Of a stretch of DNA of 64,000 nt, positions 10,974 through 22,413 are shown piece after piece; position 1 is the stretch's first letter; every line of letters starts with the position of its first letter. Source of the stretch: Hydrangea macrophylla. Its lineage: Eukaryota; Streptophyta; Magnoliopsida; Cornales; Hydrangeaceae. The translations under genes were made by a program, and so were the position numbers. The notes under the pieces were generated by a model. The model had not been told where the DNA came from. It was given only the letters and a program-made list of their open reading frames with translations, and ran no database searches. The DNA lies in assembly GCA_033977485.1 (NCBI GenBank), contig CM066983.1:108529580-108593579 (forward strand), given 5' to 3'.

Positions 10974-11062
10974 ACAATTGCCGGCGTTTTTCCGCAAACG
11001 CCGTTAATTACCGGCGCTTCTCTAATAAACGTCGTTAATTCCCGGCGCTTCCGCACAAACGC
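10974..11062. repeat. Three GCCGGCG-type short repeats in the LTR
   Basis: Three roughly 30-bp units, each with an ACGCCG or ACGTCG core and TTAATT linker (CAAACGCCGTTAATTACC and variants). They belong to the gypsy LTR arm right of the CACTA insertion. Function unknown. Confidence 0.6.
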
Positions 11063-12126
11063 CGCTAATAAATCAATACCTCTTTTACCCAAAGAAATCA
11101 ACCCAAACCAACTCAATCCAAACCATTCCAAATCAAATTATTCCAAACCAAAACCATTTCAAAGCTTTGTTTAAACCTTCTAAAGACTTGCAAAAACACA
11201 TACACCATTTACACAACAACCATAAACCCGTTCCGAATTACAAGTATCAAAAGTACAAGTTTCACACGTCTCGGCAACCAAGGTCCTAAAGTGAACCATG
11301 TGCCGTACTCGCATATATAACAAGTCCTATTACAAGTCGCACGGTTAAACAACCGGCATGAGTTAAACACATATTACAAACACAATTCAAGTTCTATAAA
11401 CATAAGGAGTTTCCGGTCCTCCCTCGCCTCATCACCCGCGATTCTCTCCTCCAGTCCTTGCACCTGAATGGTTATTTATATAACCACAGATATATGGATT
11501 TGTTTAAGCTAACGCTTAGTGAATAATATGAATCACGCATACGGATGACAAATATGTTCCAATCCATCATAACACATAACTATTGGTCTATAGGGAATAA
11601 GTGCACCTTCACCGATCCAAAGTCTTAAGACTCAACCACGACCCATGCCCCTTCGACATGTCGCGTAAATGCCTTTCTCGGCAAGTGACCGTCGTCACTA
11701 CTAATCCTCCCCCTTCGAGAGGACGTCTCACGGTGAATTAGCACAAATCCCCTTTTAACCCATATAGGCACATAAACATGCTCAACTTACAAATCACCAT
11801 GCTTTTCATTTCAACATGCCTTGGGCCTATTTTACACATGAGTTTTGCCCAATATGAACTACACATGGTATCTATAGGCATTCCTAGCATATCAAATGCA
11901 TCAAACCATAGAATCATCCAAAACTCAAGATTTATATCACTCACCTCCGATTTACGCCCTTAAACGCCGATCCAAGGAAAACTCAAGCACAAAGAACGTG
12001 CAGTAATTCTTCTAATACAATTCCTATTAATCAAAAGTCCAAATATCAACTTTATATGAAAATTATAGAAAATAAGTTTTCGGAAAACTTAACCAAACAA
12101 GGCCTAATAGGTATCAAAACGACGGC

Positions 12127-12134
12127 CTTACCTC
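12127..12134 (-). other. Splice-donor-like site in the LTR leader
   Basis: Minus strand GAG|GTAAG, about 155 nt downstream of the TATA box. The same kind of site appears at the corresponding place in the other LTRs here (33410-33417, 36864-36871, 39492-39499, and AAG|GTGAG at 38063-38071), which argues for retained function in an LTR-initiated leader intron. Confidence 0.55.
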
Positions 12135-12282
12135 GTAGAGTTCAAATACGGAATTTGGTGAAAAACAAACGAGTAGAACTCCGTCGATTCGAGTCTTGAA
12201 GCTCTAAGCCAAGAAATCCTCCATTTGGCCTCTTCTTGAACTTAGGTTAAAAGTTTATAAAATTATGAAAGTCATCACTATG

Positions 12283-12290
12283 TATATATA
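12283..12290 (-). promoter_or_regulatory. LTR TATA box
   Basis: TATATATA in a CC-TATATATA-C context on the minus strand, inside the LTR and upstream of the splice-donor-like site. The homologous solo LTR at 35459-37540 has CTATAAATA at the same relative place (37019-37026). Likely core promoter of the retrotransposon. Confidence 0.6.
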
Positions 12291-13940
12291 GGCAACACTT
12301 TCGGAAATTGTGTTTACCTCCCCACGAGTTTTCAAAACTTCTAATCAGTCTCTTAAACTTTCAACACAGCTAATGCATAGCTCTACAGGTGAAACCTCAA
12401 AATTATAAAGGTTTCCAACTAAGTTTCGTTTGGTTGCTAAAACGCAAGTTTCTATAAATTTTACGAAATTGCTAATTAGCTTACCAAATTATGTAACGTG
12501 TTCAATTCCGTCCTCACCAGGCATCTAATGACTCCGATGAGTCGCTATTAACAATATAAAATCAATTATATTCACATATGCCTAAATAAACATTTAAGCA
12601 CATAATCATGAGTTGTTACTCATTTTCCCAACCGTAGGGAATTCTCACTTGCCCACCTTCTGGACTGCCTTCAAGGCCAAATACTGGGTTCTCAAAAGAC
12701 ACCCTCCAACAACTAGTGAGTCATCACTCACATCACACGTGTTAATTAACACAATAGTAAGCATGTCATGCATGCTAAAATGATATAAATAAATACCGCG
12801 GGAGCGGGTATGACAAAAATAAATAAATAAATAAATATTCGCGCCACCCAATTTTTTTCCCCAAAATTTATTTCCCTCCCCATTGCATACCCAAAATTTA
12901 CCCTCTCTTTCTATTAGGTTTAGGTCAAAATCTCAAAGACTCTCAAAGTCTGTCTCTCATACTCTCACAATCTCAAAGTCCACCCCACCAGCAAACCCCT
13001 CCCCTGCCGCCTGCTTCATTCTAACAAAAACCTAACCTAACCTAACCCAATCTCTATTTCTCTCTTTCCCTTTCGGCACATCAGCCTCCTCCTCTCTCTA
13101 CTCCCCATTTCTCTCTCTCTCTCTCCCTCCACCAATAACTCCCAGTTGGACCACCACTTCGCAGCTGGCCACCACCAACCTTCGGCCGCGAACTGTGGCC
13201 ACCACAAACTGCCGCCATTTTATTGAAGCTCTACAATTGATTTGATCAATGAGTTTAAGCTCCAAGATGGGTCTATGGGTATGGGTCCGAACAACCCAGA
13301 TTTATTCTACCCACAACCCGATTTGTTCTCAAGCCTCAACGGAAGTGACACTTGCATTTCTTTTACGACGGCACCGCCGACCACTGCCGGATCTGCTCCG
13401 TCAGTGACCTGTCTGGTGGGTTTGGGTGGAAGCGTGTTTGTACGTCACTAAAGGGTACTGCAGTGACTCGTCGGTAGCCATTGTGGGTTCAGACGGTGGT
13501 GTTGCCACCATGGTTGGGTTACCGTGATAGCTTGAGATGATGGAGCAGTGCCATGAGCTTCTCAAATCCAAATCCATTCAGAAACAAAGGTTAGCTTGCT
13601 GATTTTTATATACATATATACAGATATATATAAATATTGCGAACATCAAGTTTAATTTTCTCTTAGTAATTTTTTACCCTTTTCAAATTTCAAGAAATAT
13701 GGAATAATTAGCATTATAATACCTTCCCAGATTAATGAACAAAAAATTGTTGCTTTAGGAATAAAAAATTGTCGCTTATAAATTTGTGTTTGAGTAACAT
13801 CTGTTTCTTAGTGAATTGGGCATAGGCTTATTCATTACATGCTTGCCATTGCATTGATTGATTTGAATTCTCTTTCAGAAAAGTTTTCTACTATTCAGGT
13901 ATTTGATTTGTTGATTTATACTGTACCCAATTCAAGCTTG

Positions 13941-14160
13941 TGGGTTTTGAAATTGCAGTAGATGTATTTAGATTCTTGGGCAGTAGGTGTATGTTTCCTT
14001 TTTCCAAGACTTGTAATTTTGTGTTGAATTCTCTTGTAAAGGCAAATAAGCTTCAGAAGAGCTATGAGGTGTTTGATATTATGTCTCAGAGTGTTGTACC
14101 TTATGTTTACTTGTTTGCTACTGCTATTAATGCATTTTGCAAGGGGGATGGGAGGGATGG
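13941..14160 (+). pseudogene. Pentatricopeptide-repeat (PPR) protein fragment
   Basis: About 74 codons reading FEIAVDVFRFLGSRC, then KTCNFVLNSLVKANKLQKS, then VVPYVYLFATAINAFCKG: two PPR motifs of the P class, whose proteins bind organellar RNA. The frame breaks at the G-rich run near 14143-14160; the continuation GMVEDAKKK is in another frame, so a frameshift follows FCKG. No start codon in context and no flanking PPR motifs, so a fragment of a much longer gene. It resembles plant PPR proteins of the At4g19440 type by memory. Confidence 0.8.
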
Positions 14161-14740
14161 TTGAAGATGCAAAGAAGAAGTTAATTTTTTAAAATCGTAT
14201 TTTTCCCATGATTTTGAATGATGTTGTCACTCAGGTTATCATATAGATCACTAGCCTTAGCTCATGTATAGCTTGTATGCTTCTTTTACTTTGTTTTCCC
14301 TAAAGGACCATCTACGGTTGGAATAAATATATATTAGTCCACCACCTTGTATACAATGGCATTTGGTGTGACAACAAGAAGCTTATTGAGTTACCTTTAG
14401 AGTTTGAAATTGCAAACAATGTCAACTAGAGATTCTTATTGAGCTAGCGGCATCCTACAACATTAGAACTTAACTAGAGTCAACTCTTACAATTTTCTTC
14501 AAGGAAAGGACATTATTACAGTTTGATTTAGTTGTCATTGCTTGTTTGAATGATGGTGAAATGATCCCACTATTATTGAAGGTGGTCTCACTCAGGGGTG
14601 GACCCACAGTGGGGGCGAGCGGGGGCCCCCACTGAACTTTCGAAAAAAAATAGGTTTTATATGACAATTTTTTTTTTAAAAAAATAGGTTATTTGTTAAG
14701 ATTTTCTGTTAATTCACAGACTTTTTGTAAAGAGCAATGA

Positions 14741-14903
14741 TATGCTTCTCAAATTTCTATCCCAAAAGTTCTTCCCAAATGATGTAGCAATGGGCCAAGT
14801 CGAATACAGTGGGACCAGTTGAATTTTGATTGGAAGTTTTTTATCTCGCCCCACTACTAAGTCATTTGAGAAACACTTTTGATACAGAAATTTGGGAAGC
14901 ATA
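14741..14903. mobile_element. Foldback MITE
   Basis: 163 bp with inverted ends TATGCTTCTCAAATTTCTAT and the complement of TTTGGGAAGCATA. A half-copy occurs at about 8700-8770. Target duplication not resolved. Confidence 0.65.
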
Positions 14904-15157
14904 GGATTATTCTTTTGTAAATTTTTTAACTTTGAAGAACTTTGACACGATTTACTTGACAATTTATTCCCACTCTTAATTTTATAGTATTATATATTGT
15001 GTATATATGTATATGTTATATAATAAAGGATTAATTACATTTTACCTGCTTGTGGTTAGACCCATTTTCACTTCACCCTGTACTTCAAAAAAAGACATTC
15101 ACGGTGATTCACCCCCCTGTGGTTTCGGACTAAAGTGAAACTATAATTCTTTTCTTA

Positions 15158-15283
15158 GAGCCTGTTTGGGGTAGCTTTTTCAGGGGCCAACAATCATGCT
15201 TCTCTAAAAGCTCCGATTTGTAGCTTTTTAAAAAATCTCTTATATAAAAAAGGGATTTTTTAAAAGCTAACCCGAACGGGCTC
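15158..15283. mobile_element. Small MITE with GAGCCTGTTTGGG ends
   Basis: 126 bp, inverted ends GAGCCTGTTTGGG and CCCGAACGGGCTC, with internal AAAAGCT inverted repeats. Related ends (CCAAACAGGCTCT) occur at about 24646 and 24857. Probably hAT-derived; the duplication is not clear. Confidence 0.6.
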
Positions 15284-15648
15284 TTTGTTGATTAGGTAGT
15301 TTCTTTTTTGTTGTACTTTGTGCATATGTTCTACACCATTCTTTTCTGTATAGCTCAATGGATATGCTTTACCTCCAAAGAAAAAAGGTGGATATGCTTT
15401 ACACTAAACAAGCTTGAGTTTCTCACTATCTAGAAGCTTCTTGTGCATGTTTTTCTTTTTAAAGATAGTTTATTTATTACTTATTTATTTTTATAATACT
15501 TATATGATTGTTCCACCTCTTTGGAAGCAGAAAATGTCTGATTGCTTCTTGTACAAGTATTTCTTTTTAAGTATAGTTTAATTTTCTTTTCTTTTTTTTT
15601 ATAATATTTATATGACTGTCCTACCACTTTGGAAGCATAAAAAATTCT

Positions 15649-15743
15649 GATGGTCAGACAATGTTGGCCTCCACATTAATCCCTCAACCACACTCAGTGG
15701 CCCATGCTCCAGTTGAAGAGGACGTGAACATGTCATTTGGAAG
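15649..15743 (+). pseudogene. Exon fragment, Golgin candidate 6 / p115-like
   Basis: Open segment reading LASTLIPQPHSVAHAPVEED then VNMSFG, ended by a donor (GGAAG|GTTCG). It resembles the armadillo-fold head of the plant p115/Uso1 homologue (GC6/MAG4), a tether in ER-Golgi transport. A second piece of the same protein is at 16147-16185. Match is from memory of the family; no start codon or flanking exons seen. Confidence 0.65.
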
Positions 15744-16146
15744 GTTCGTTTTCTTTCTTTATGTTCAAAATTGTATCATTTGAAGAGCGAGTAACTATTG
15801 AGTTTTTGTGATATATTGGCTTCTTGGCTCAATTAGCATGTTCTTTCACATCATTCATCTTTTCTATGAATTCATTTTTTCGGTCAACACGTCTCTTTCT
15901 CTCTTATGTATGTGTGTTGTGTGTGTATATATATTGAATTTTCCAAAGGATAATAGGTATATTTCAGTGAGATTATCTCTAGCCTCTAGATACAGCTATG
16001 GTCCTCTTTTTTTGGGTTCTTTCCCGTGGTTACTTTTTCAATATTTCTGGATCATCTCATCGTGTACAAAGGGCTAAAAAATGTCTATCTGTACCACACA
16101 ACAATCAGCAATATTCGGCATAAGTTTTTTGGTTGTTTTGGTGCAG

Positions 16147-16185
16147 ACTTGTTGCAGAGCTGCTAGTGTTCTTTCCTATGTGTAG
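16147..16185 (+). pseudogene. Second p115/GC6-like exon fragment with early stop
   Basis: After acceptor TTTTGGTGCAG the frame reads TCCRAASVLSYV then TAG (16183-16185). TCCRAASVLS is a segment of plant Golgin candidate 6 that follows the piece at 15649-15743 with a gap. The stop and missing continuation show this is not a working gene. Confidence 0.65.
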
Positions 16186-16239
16186 ATGGGAGTGCCTGCA
16201 ATACCCTTCACATGTCTCACAATGTGTCTTCTTATGCAG

Positions 16240-16355
16240 ATTACTAATTACCTAGAGCAGAGATGTTACAAGGACTTGAGGAACGAGCACTTTGGGTCTG
16301 TAAAAGTTGTGATTTGTATTTATGGGAAATTGCTATCTTCCTGCAAAGAGCAGAT
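16240..16355 (+). pseudogene. Captured exon of an EFR3-like ARM-repeat protein (a)
   Basis: 116-bp exon between acceptor CTTATGCAG and donor CAGAT|GTAAG. It reads ITNYLEQRCYKDLRNEHFGS, VKVVICIYGKLLSSCKEQ with no stop, matching the N-terminal ARM region of plant EFR3-type proteins (plasma-membrane anchors of a PI4-kinase complex in other eukaryotes). It ends in phase 2 (AT|). The next exon at 17193 supplies G and continues the frame, so the original splice phase is intact across an 837-bp intron. Confidence 0.8.
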
Positions 16356-17192
16356 GTAAGTTTTGAAGTATTTAAATCTTTCATTAATTGTCTCAATCCT
16401 TGTAAAGCTCTCGGTACTTTATTGAATTGACGGGGTGTGTATGCAAGCGTATTTTGAGACAAATATGCAGCAAGAAAGATGCAATGAGCAAGGCAGAAAA
16501 AAAAAACAAAAAACAAAAAAAAACATGACCAGATTTTAGCTGGGGAGTGGGGAACAACTTAGGGTTAAGAACAAAGAGAGGCAATGGAAATATGTTAGTG
16601 TACCATTTAGTATTTTAATTTACTAGGAAATGGTCATCTCTTATTCTGTCTATATCATAGAGACTTGGAGTCAGAGAATAGAGTTAGGAGCGGATGGATG
16701 TGATTCATGTGAACAAAGCTCTGTTACCTTGACAACTTTGGACATAAAAAAGGAGGCGGGGAAGAAAAGACAGAGGGATGGGAGAGCCTTATTAGTGCAA
16801 ATTGTGTGTATTCCAAAAGACAACTGTAGAGAATAATAAACAACGCTTTATACAGTAGGGCTAGACAAGAGAATGTGAAGTTTAGAATACCCCTAACCCT
16901 AATTACACTTGACAATACTAATTACCCAAACAGGATGAATGTGGTAGAAGTTGCAAACGCTGGTATAAGTAATAACATGTTATATTCAAAAATTATTTTG
17001 CATGTAGTCATGCTATATCTTAGGATCTATCTTTTATAAGTATTTTGTTTCCTTGGTTGCTGATAAAGAGGGATCATTTGTATGATTTTGCAGTTGGGTT
17101 GCCACATGTTATGTTTTTAATATTACATGTTGGTCGTATCGGAATTGCAAACTATTCATATTTTTTATGTTAGTATCGGTCAATGTTTGCAG

Positions 17193-17307
17193 GCCCCTTT
17201 TTGCTAGCAGTTTATTGGGGATTATTCGGACTCTTTTAGAACAAACACGGCAAGATGAAATACGGATCCTTAGTTGCAGTACTCTTGTCAACTTCATAAA
17301 TAGCCAG
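17193..17307 (+). pseudogene. Captured exon of an EFR3-like ARM-repeat protein (b)
   Basis: 115-bp exon after acceptor ATGTTTGCAG, donor CCAG|GTAC. Joined to the previous exon it reads KEQM|PLFASSLLGIIRT, then LLEQTRQDEIRI and TLVNFINSQ, contiguous with the plant EFR3-like family. Upstream and downstream EFR3 exons are missing. Two adjacent exons plus their intron were moved together, which indicates capture of genomic DNA rather than of cDNA. Confidence 0.82.
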
Positions 17308-17970
17308 GTACACATTAGCATAAAAGATGGAAGGTAAGGGCGTGTTTGGGAATTCTTAAATCAAGATTAAGTTCGCCCAGCCTCATTTTTTGTGGCTTTT
17401 ATGAAAACCAACCTTGTATTGGTTTTGATAAAGAACTAGTTCTTGAGGTACTATTAAGTCAGGCACTAACACCTATGTAACCAAAAATAGCTAGAAAAAC
17501 ACTGAACTATTTGGAACCGGTTCTTTTCTGGACAACAGAATCGGTTCTTGTATTACCTGAACAGCCTCTAAAGCTCCGTGGGCCACATGCATCTGTAGGT
17601 GGTGGAGAAGAGTTGTTTGATGTCCCCACTGGAAAGTTAATTTTTTTTCAATAAACTCTTAGTTGTTCAAGACAGACAATTCGTGGACGTTGAAGAGGAA
17701 AAAGTGGTAGCTATTGCAGAAGTAATAGATCATTTGATCTATTTATGATCCTGGAATTACTATATAGGGTAGTTGTCCCTGGCAATATGTTTACCATGTG
17801 ACAGCGCATCAGTAGGCTGAAGCTAGATTATACAATACAATCCATAAATCATCCACTCTACGCTATCAGTGACACGACAACACTTTTTTTTTAATAAAAA
17901 ATCTTTTATCTTTTTAAGCCAAAAAAACTGAAGTAATTTTAAATAGATAGGAACTCTAGATAAAACATGC

Positions 17971-18203
17971 TCCCTCGGTCCCAAATTGTGGGACTATTTT
18001 GGGTAATTTCCAACTATTTAAGGAAACTTACTTTATTGTGGTGAAATTTTTCCGTTACATTTGTTGTCCTTTTTGAATTTAAAATTTCAATGTCACATCA
18101 AATGAAAAGTGGGAGAGTCTATATGATGAAGGGTAAAGTTGGAAAGTATCTAGTTAATGTACATTGACTTTTCAAAGAGGTCCCTTAAAACGGGACATCC
18201 CCT
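17971..18203. mobile_element. Degraded Stowaway-type MITE
   Basis: Starts CTCCCTCGGTCCCAAATT and shares internal segments (TTGACTTTTCAAAGAGG, GGGACATC) with the MITE at 46464-46738; the right end is altered. No clean TA duplication. Confidence 0.6.
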
Positions 18204-18735
18204 CCTCCCGTCTCTCTTTCTCTCTGTGCATATATGTATATATTGTATGTAATGTGATGGATTCCCTGATTAACTATGTGGGCCCCACCTTTATGAATAA
18301 TGGATGCAACTTTTATAAATTTTTGAGCAACTTTGAAGGAAACAACAAAAAAAAGGAGGAAAAAATAATTTGATGCTTCGAGGGATATTTCTTTTGCTGA
18401 CTGAAAGGGAAAACCAAATGAGTTTGTGGGTTTTCAATCAAAGTTGTGGCTTATTCTCCTTTTTTTCCCTTGCCTCCTTGCTCTTCATATTGTATTTTTC
18501 ATAGTAGAGTACTCCTGAATAAGTGAATCTACATCTAATCTATTATTATGTACTTATCACTTTCTCATTCATGGGAGATTCATGAACTTAAAAACAAAGT
18601 CCTTTTCATTGCAATATATACACTACGTTAGCAAATTTTGTTCGTGGGTTGTTTGGAGTTTCAATAGTTTAACTAAATAATTCATTTGATCTTATTGGTA
18701 TTTTTTTTAAAGTGATTTGTGTTTCTATATTGCAG

Positions 18736-18789
18736 AGAGAAGAGACGAGACCAATTTTTGATTTGACCAAGGAAGAGTACCAATGCTAG
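18736..18789 (+). pseudogene. Unrecognised terminal exon fragment
   Basis: After acceptor ATATTGCAG the frame reads REETRPIFDLTKEEYQC then TAG. It could be the last exon of a captured or chimeric transcript in the CACTA-like element. About 360 bp of 3'-UTR-like AT-rich DNA follow. Family not recognised. Confidence 0.35.
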
Positions 18790-19158
18790 AGAGCCGGTGG
18801 GAGTTGAGAAGCGTAAGCATAGTTTGATCCATGTCAGATATTTGGGCAATAAGAAAGTCACATGATTATGAGCTTAATTTTTTTTTGCACCATTTATTTT
18901 TTTTGTAATAGTCTTGGTGTAGTTTATATTGAGAAACTAAAGGATGTAAAAAATATTGTTGATGTTTAATTCAGGCTTGGATGGAATCTTCTTATTATGA
19001 TTACTATTGATTATATTTGTTGTAGATTGAGCTTGTTATGTGTTTCTTAGAGATTAATTATGCTTGTGAATAAGGTGTGAGTGTGAAATGTAAATTAGGT
19101 GCAAATAAAAATTTGAAAGCATATAAATAAATAATTTTTTTTTAGCTTTATGCATGTT

Positions 19159-19490
19159 TCTAACGGATATATCCGTTAGTATTTTTTAAAATTTTTTTTT
19201 GGAAATTACTAACGGATATATCCGTTAGTAATAGTTGACAAACCGTTAGTATTCAATATGAATTTTTTAAAATTGGATGAAAAAACCGTTAGTAAGTAGC
19301 TTTCTAACGGATATATCGTTAGAATTTTTTGATTTACTAACGGATTTACTAACGGATATATCCGTTAGTAAAAATTTTACTAACGGATATATCCGTTAGT
19401 AAATCCGTTAGTAATATTACTAACGCTAAAATACTAACGGATATATCCGTTAGTAATATTTATTCTAACGGATATATCCGTTAGTAATGA
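19159..19490. repeat. Subterminal ACGGATATATCCGT palindrome array
   Basis: At least seven copies of CTAACGGATATATCCGTTAG (each a perfect palindrome, some with one base lost) plus several half-sites CCGTTAGTA over 330 bp, ending 16 bp before the terminal GGTGTAGTG at 19506. Matches the placement of transposase-binding repeats in CACTA elements, but the motif is wholly different from the GGCGACGAAA family at 2343-10954, so this is another CACTA family. Confidence 0.85.
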
Positions 19491-20077
19491 GGCCATATGG
19501 TGTAGTGGGAGAAAGAAGAGAGAGGGGGTCACAGCCCCTCCACCGCCACCAACGACCACCCACCACCTTCCTCCTCCTCCCCTCTCTACCTCCCTTCACC
19601 TATATCAATCATGCACCACCATCTCCGGCCACCACTCTCCACCGGTGACCATTATGTGGACAAATTACTCACTAATTCGTGAGAAAAAAAAATCAAAATA
19701 TCTCACTGAAATCGAATCGTTTTAAGCGCGAAAATTCGATTTCACCTTTGTTCTCGAAAATGCGAGTGAAAAGCAAGGTTTCAAATTTGCAACCTATCAT
19801 CAACAAAATCAACCGATTGCGAGACGATACAGAAGACGATCACTCCGAAATGGTTCATGGATTTGGTGCATTCATCGACGGTTGTGCCATAGATTTACTC
19901 ACTTCCATGAATTTGTATACACAGTCCGAACTGTGTAAAAAGTGAAAAATTCTCACAAAAACGTGCAAATTTCTCATATTTTGAAATTTCTTTAGGTCCG
20001 ATTTTTAAGGTCCACTTAAGATTCGAACCGTTTGTATACATACATATAGTATTGATGAGGATCTCCTTATTGTACAA

Positions 20078-20320
20078 GATGTAAGAAATTCTTCACTTGT
20101 TATGTAGATGAAGTTAGTGAGAAATTTCTCACTTTTATAGGCTGTAATAAATTGCTCATTTGTTATGTAGTGAAATTAGTGAGAAATTTCTCACTTGTAT
20201 AGGCTGTAAGAAATTACTTCCTCATTGTATGTAGATTAAATTAGTGAGAATTTGTTCACTTGTATAGACTGTAATCAATAGATAATGTATTATGTAAATG
20301 AAATTAGTGAGAAATTTCTC
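20078..20320. repeat. Tandem units of about 68 bp with GTGAGAAATTTCTCAC
   Basis: Four units, each a CTGTAA-AAATT-CTCA-TATGTAG-AAATTA segment followed by the palindrome GTGAGAAATTTCTCAC (near 20119, 20191 and 20307, one degenerate). The palindrome recurs in two other loci of this window. Confidence 0.75.
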
Positions 20321-20338
20321 ACAAAAAAATAAAAAAAT

Positions 20339-20635
20339 TCCCACATCACTTTGTTAAACTGAAAATCCCTTGATTATAGGGATATTAATTCCCTTATTCA
20401 TGATCTCCTAAAAATACGTTTCCCAAAACTGCATATAACACAATTTTGGAAGTTTTTTGAACTTACAAAACAGTATATACCAAAAAAAAAAAAAAAGTGA
20501 GAAATTCTCACATTACTCTGTTAAACCGAAATCCCTTGATTTTAGGGATATTAATCCCCTTATCCATGATCTCCTAAAAATTCGTTTCCCATAACTATAT
20601 ATACACGATTTTGGAAGTGTTTTGAATATACACAG

Positions 20636-20640
<5 letters not shown>
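20339..20640. repeat. Two-copy direct repeat, about 170-bp unit
   Basis: Segments beginning CACATCACTTTGTTAAAC (20342) and CACATTACTCTGTTAAAC (20509) run in parallel through ATCCCTTGATT, CATGATCTCCTAAAAAT and ATTTTGGAAGT. A (CT)n-(TA)n microsatellite at 20637-20680 follows. Confidence 0.75.
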
Positions 20641-20679
<39 letters not shown>

Positions 20680-21572
20680 GAATTTCGCACTATATTAAGA
20701 GAATTTCTCACCTTTTTCTCAGCAACCTTCAATAAGGAAACTTCTTGATTTTAGCACTTAGTATTTAGTCCTAATATAGATACTTAATTAGCAAACAAAT
20801 TTGAAAGTTGAGTAAAATAAGGAAACTTCTTGATTTGAGCAATATGTATACTCTTATCCATGATCTGCATGGATTACACTTGCCATACGCGTCATTCACA
20901 CGTCTTATTTGTGCTGGTGGTACATATATACATATGTACATCTAATCATATGGCCTATTTCGAATGCTCTAATAACAAATTTCTCACTTAATAATACAAA
21001 TTTCTCACAACTAAGTCACTTCTTCCAACAAGCTTACCACCAAATTCTCAGATTATAAATTTCAGCATGATTTCGCACTATATTGTGAATTACACCTATG
21101 AATCTCGCACTACATTGTGAGAATTTCTCACTTTTTCATCAGCAACCTTTAATCTTCCACACAAAATTATCTGTTATTTCTATGATTCGAATTAATAAAA
21201 CATACAAATCATTTTCTACTATAAAACATATTACATACAGATTTAAAAAGGCATTGTTTTGAATCACAAATCAGCATGATCTTTGGGATAAAAATCATTA
21301 TCCATGATCTTCTAACAATCTGCTCCATTTATTAACTACCTTATTTAACTTTAATTGAATTTCACTTGTGTCATATATATGTGTATATATATATACAGTT
21401 ATGTATACATGTATGATAAGGGTATAATGGTCCGGATTTATACTAACCATTTAGGAATAGGGACTAATTATTGATTTCTATTGCAAATTAAGGATTAATT
21501 TCTATACACCAAAACAAGTCGGGATCAATTTCTATTAATGGCCATATTTAGGGACCAAATTGTATATTTCTA

Positions 21573-22363
21573 TTTATTTTTTTTTTTAATTTTTACAATC
21601 ATACAACTTTTATTTCAAAAAAAATTCTCTTATATATTCTTGATGAATGTACGTACGCAATCGTATCTCTTTCACGTTAAGTACAACGTGCTCCGTCATA
21701 CAGGAAGTTAGATCTAGGAGGAGAAGAGGGGCCAAATAAAGGTATAAATCAATGTATGATTCTTATTATTATAACATGGGTGATCATGAGCGCGCGCAAC
21801 TTAAGTTGAAACATGCATTTAGGTGAAGATCGAAAAGGCCAGGCCAAATTAAGCTAAAAGTCATTCATGAATTGATCGAGAGGCCTTTCAATTAATTCAA
21901 GATTCAACTTGATTGCTAATTTTCTATAAAGTTGATAAGACTATATATTTATCCAGCCTCAATTTGCTTTTTCCATCAGCAAAAAGAAAATTAAAAGCAA
22001 CCAGCTTGGGTTGATTTTTGGTTGATTGAAAGTTATAAGATTGTAACACGTTTATAGATTGAAAAAAATGCTAAATCTATGACCAAAGTCAAATATTTAT
22101 GCATTGTATATAGTTACGTATGCAATTCGAATTCTGAGTCCAGACTTTATATTGTATATACTTATATACAATAATAATATTCAGGCTCCATGCCCTTAAT
22201 TAGTCTGGACTCAGATGTATTGTATATACTTATTATTTTGAGGATGAAATCAAAATCACGCACTTGCATGCATCATCATGCACTTTAAATTAATAATTAA
22301 TATCAGTGGAATTTGCCATTAAAGTGTTTGATTGTGATCGCGCGCTGAGAAAGGATTTCCAGG

Positions 22364-22413
<50 letters not shown>

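Larger units (their letters stand above)
1..12815 (-). mobile_element. Ty3/gypsy LTR retrotransposon, left-truncated by window edge
   Basis: Minus-strand element reading 5' LTR (12815 to 1986), primer binding site (1980-1969), untranslated leader (1968-1739), then gag-protease. The 3' part (RT, RNase H, integrase, 3' LTR) lies left of position 1. Its LTR is interrupted by the CACTA element at 2343-10954, so that insertion is younger than this copy. The base pairs right of the LTR at 12816-12820 are AAAAT; the matching duplication would be beyond the window and cannot be checked. Confidence 0.9.
1986..12815 (-). mobile_element. 5' LTR of the gypsy element, split by a CACTA insertion
   Basis: On the plus strand the LTR begins TGTCACGCCCC (1986) and ends GCGGGTATGACA (12815), the inverted TG...CA ends of a minus-strand LTR. 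Removing the CACTA element (2343-10954) and one copy of its CCT duplication leaves about 2,215 bp. The right arm (10955-12815) is clearly homologous to the solo LTR at 35459-37540: both carry the GCCTAA..GGTATCAAAAC stretch (about 12105 and 36838) and the CCACGAGTTT stretch (about 12322 and 37057). A TATA box (12283-12290), a splice-donor-like site (12127-12134) and two CCGG-centred palindromes (2282-2316) lie inside. Confidence 0.88.
12816..19506 (+). mobile_element. CACTA-like element with captured exons; right end visible, left end not
   Basis: The right boundary is CATATGGTGTAGTG at 19506 (complement CACTACACCATATG), preceded by a dense array of ACTAACGGATATATCCGTT palindromes, the standard subterminal layout of CACTA elements. 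No matching left end occurs between 12816 and here; it may lie beyond the gypsy element at the left, or be lost. Inside, all recognisable exon fragments (PPR, p115-like, EFR3-like, a terminal exon) are on the plus strand with splice sites. A pyrimidine-rich leader at 12900-13250 could be a captured promoter/5' UTR. No transposase was found. Confidence 0.6.
19509..21572 (+). mobile_element. MULE-like element remnant with GTGAGAAATTTCTCAC repeats
   Basis: Begins with a GC-rich Pro/Thr-coding-like segment (19520-19650), continues with an 88-codon open frame (19679-19945, no recognised domain), then repeats of GTGAGAAATTTCTCAC. Its right end (21425-21572, ending GGGACCAAATTGTATATTTC) matches the right end of the Pack-MULE at 29039-30590. 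The left terminal repeat is not found, so the left boundary is uncertain and may have been lost next to the CACTA end at 19506. Confidence 0.45.

Noticed and set aside
13242..13451. 69-codon frame following a leader-like region
   Set aside because: No family recognised, low-complexity Ser/Pro composition; kept only as part of the possible captured 5' region.
14590..14640. GGGGGCGAGCGGGGGCCCCC stretch (and a similar GGGGCGGAGCT at 22677)
   Set aside because: Resembles ends of common plant elements, but no partner end or duplication was found, so no element called.
15027..15150. GGATTAATTACATTTTACC left end matching the right ends at about 8780 and 62945
   Set aside because: Only single ends are present at each place; treated as fragments of one repeat family.
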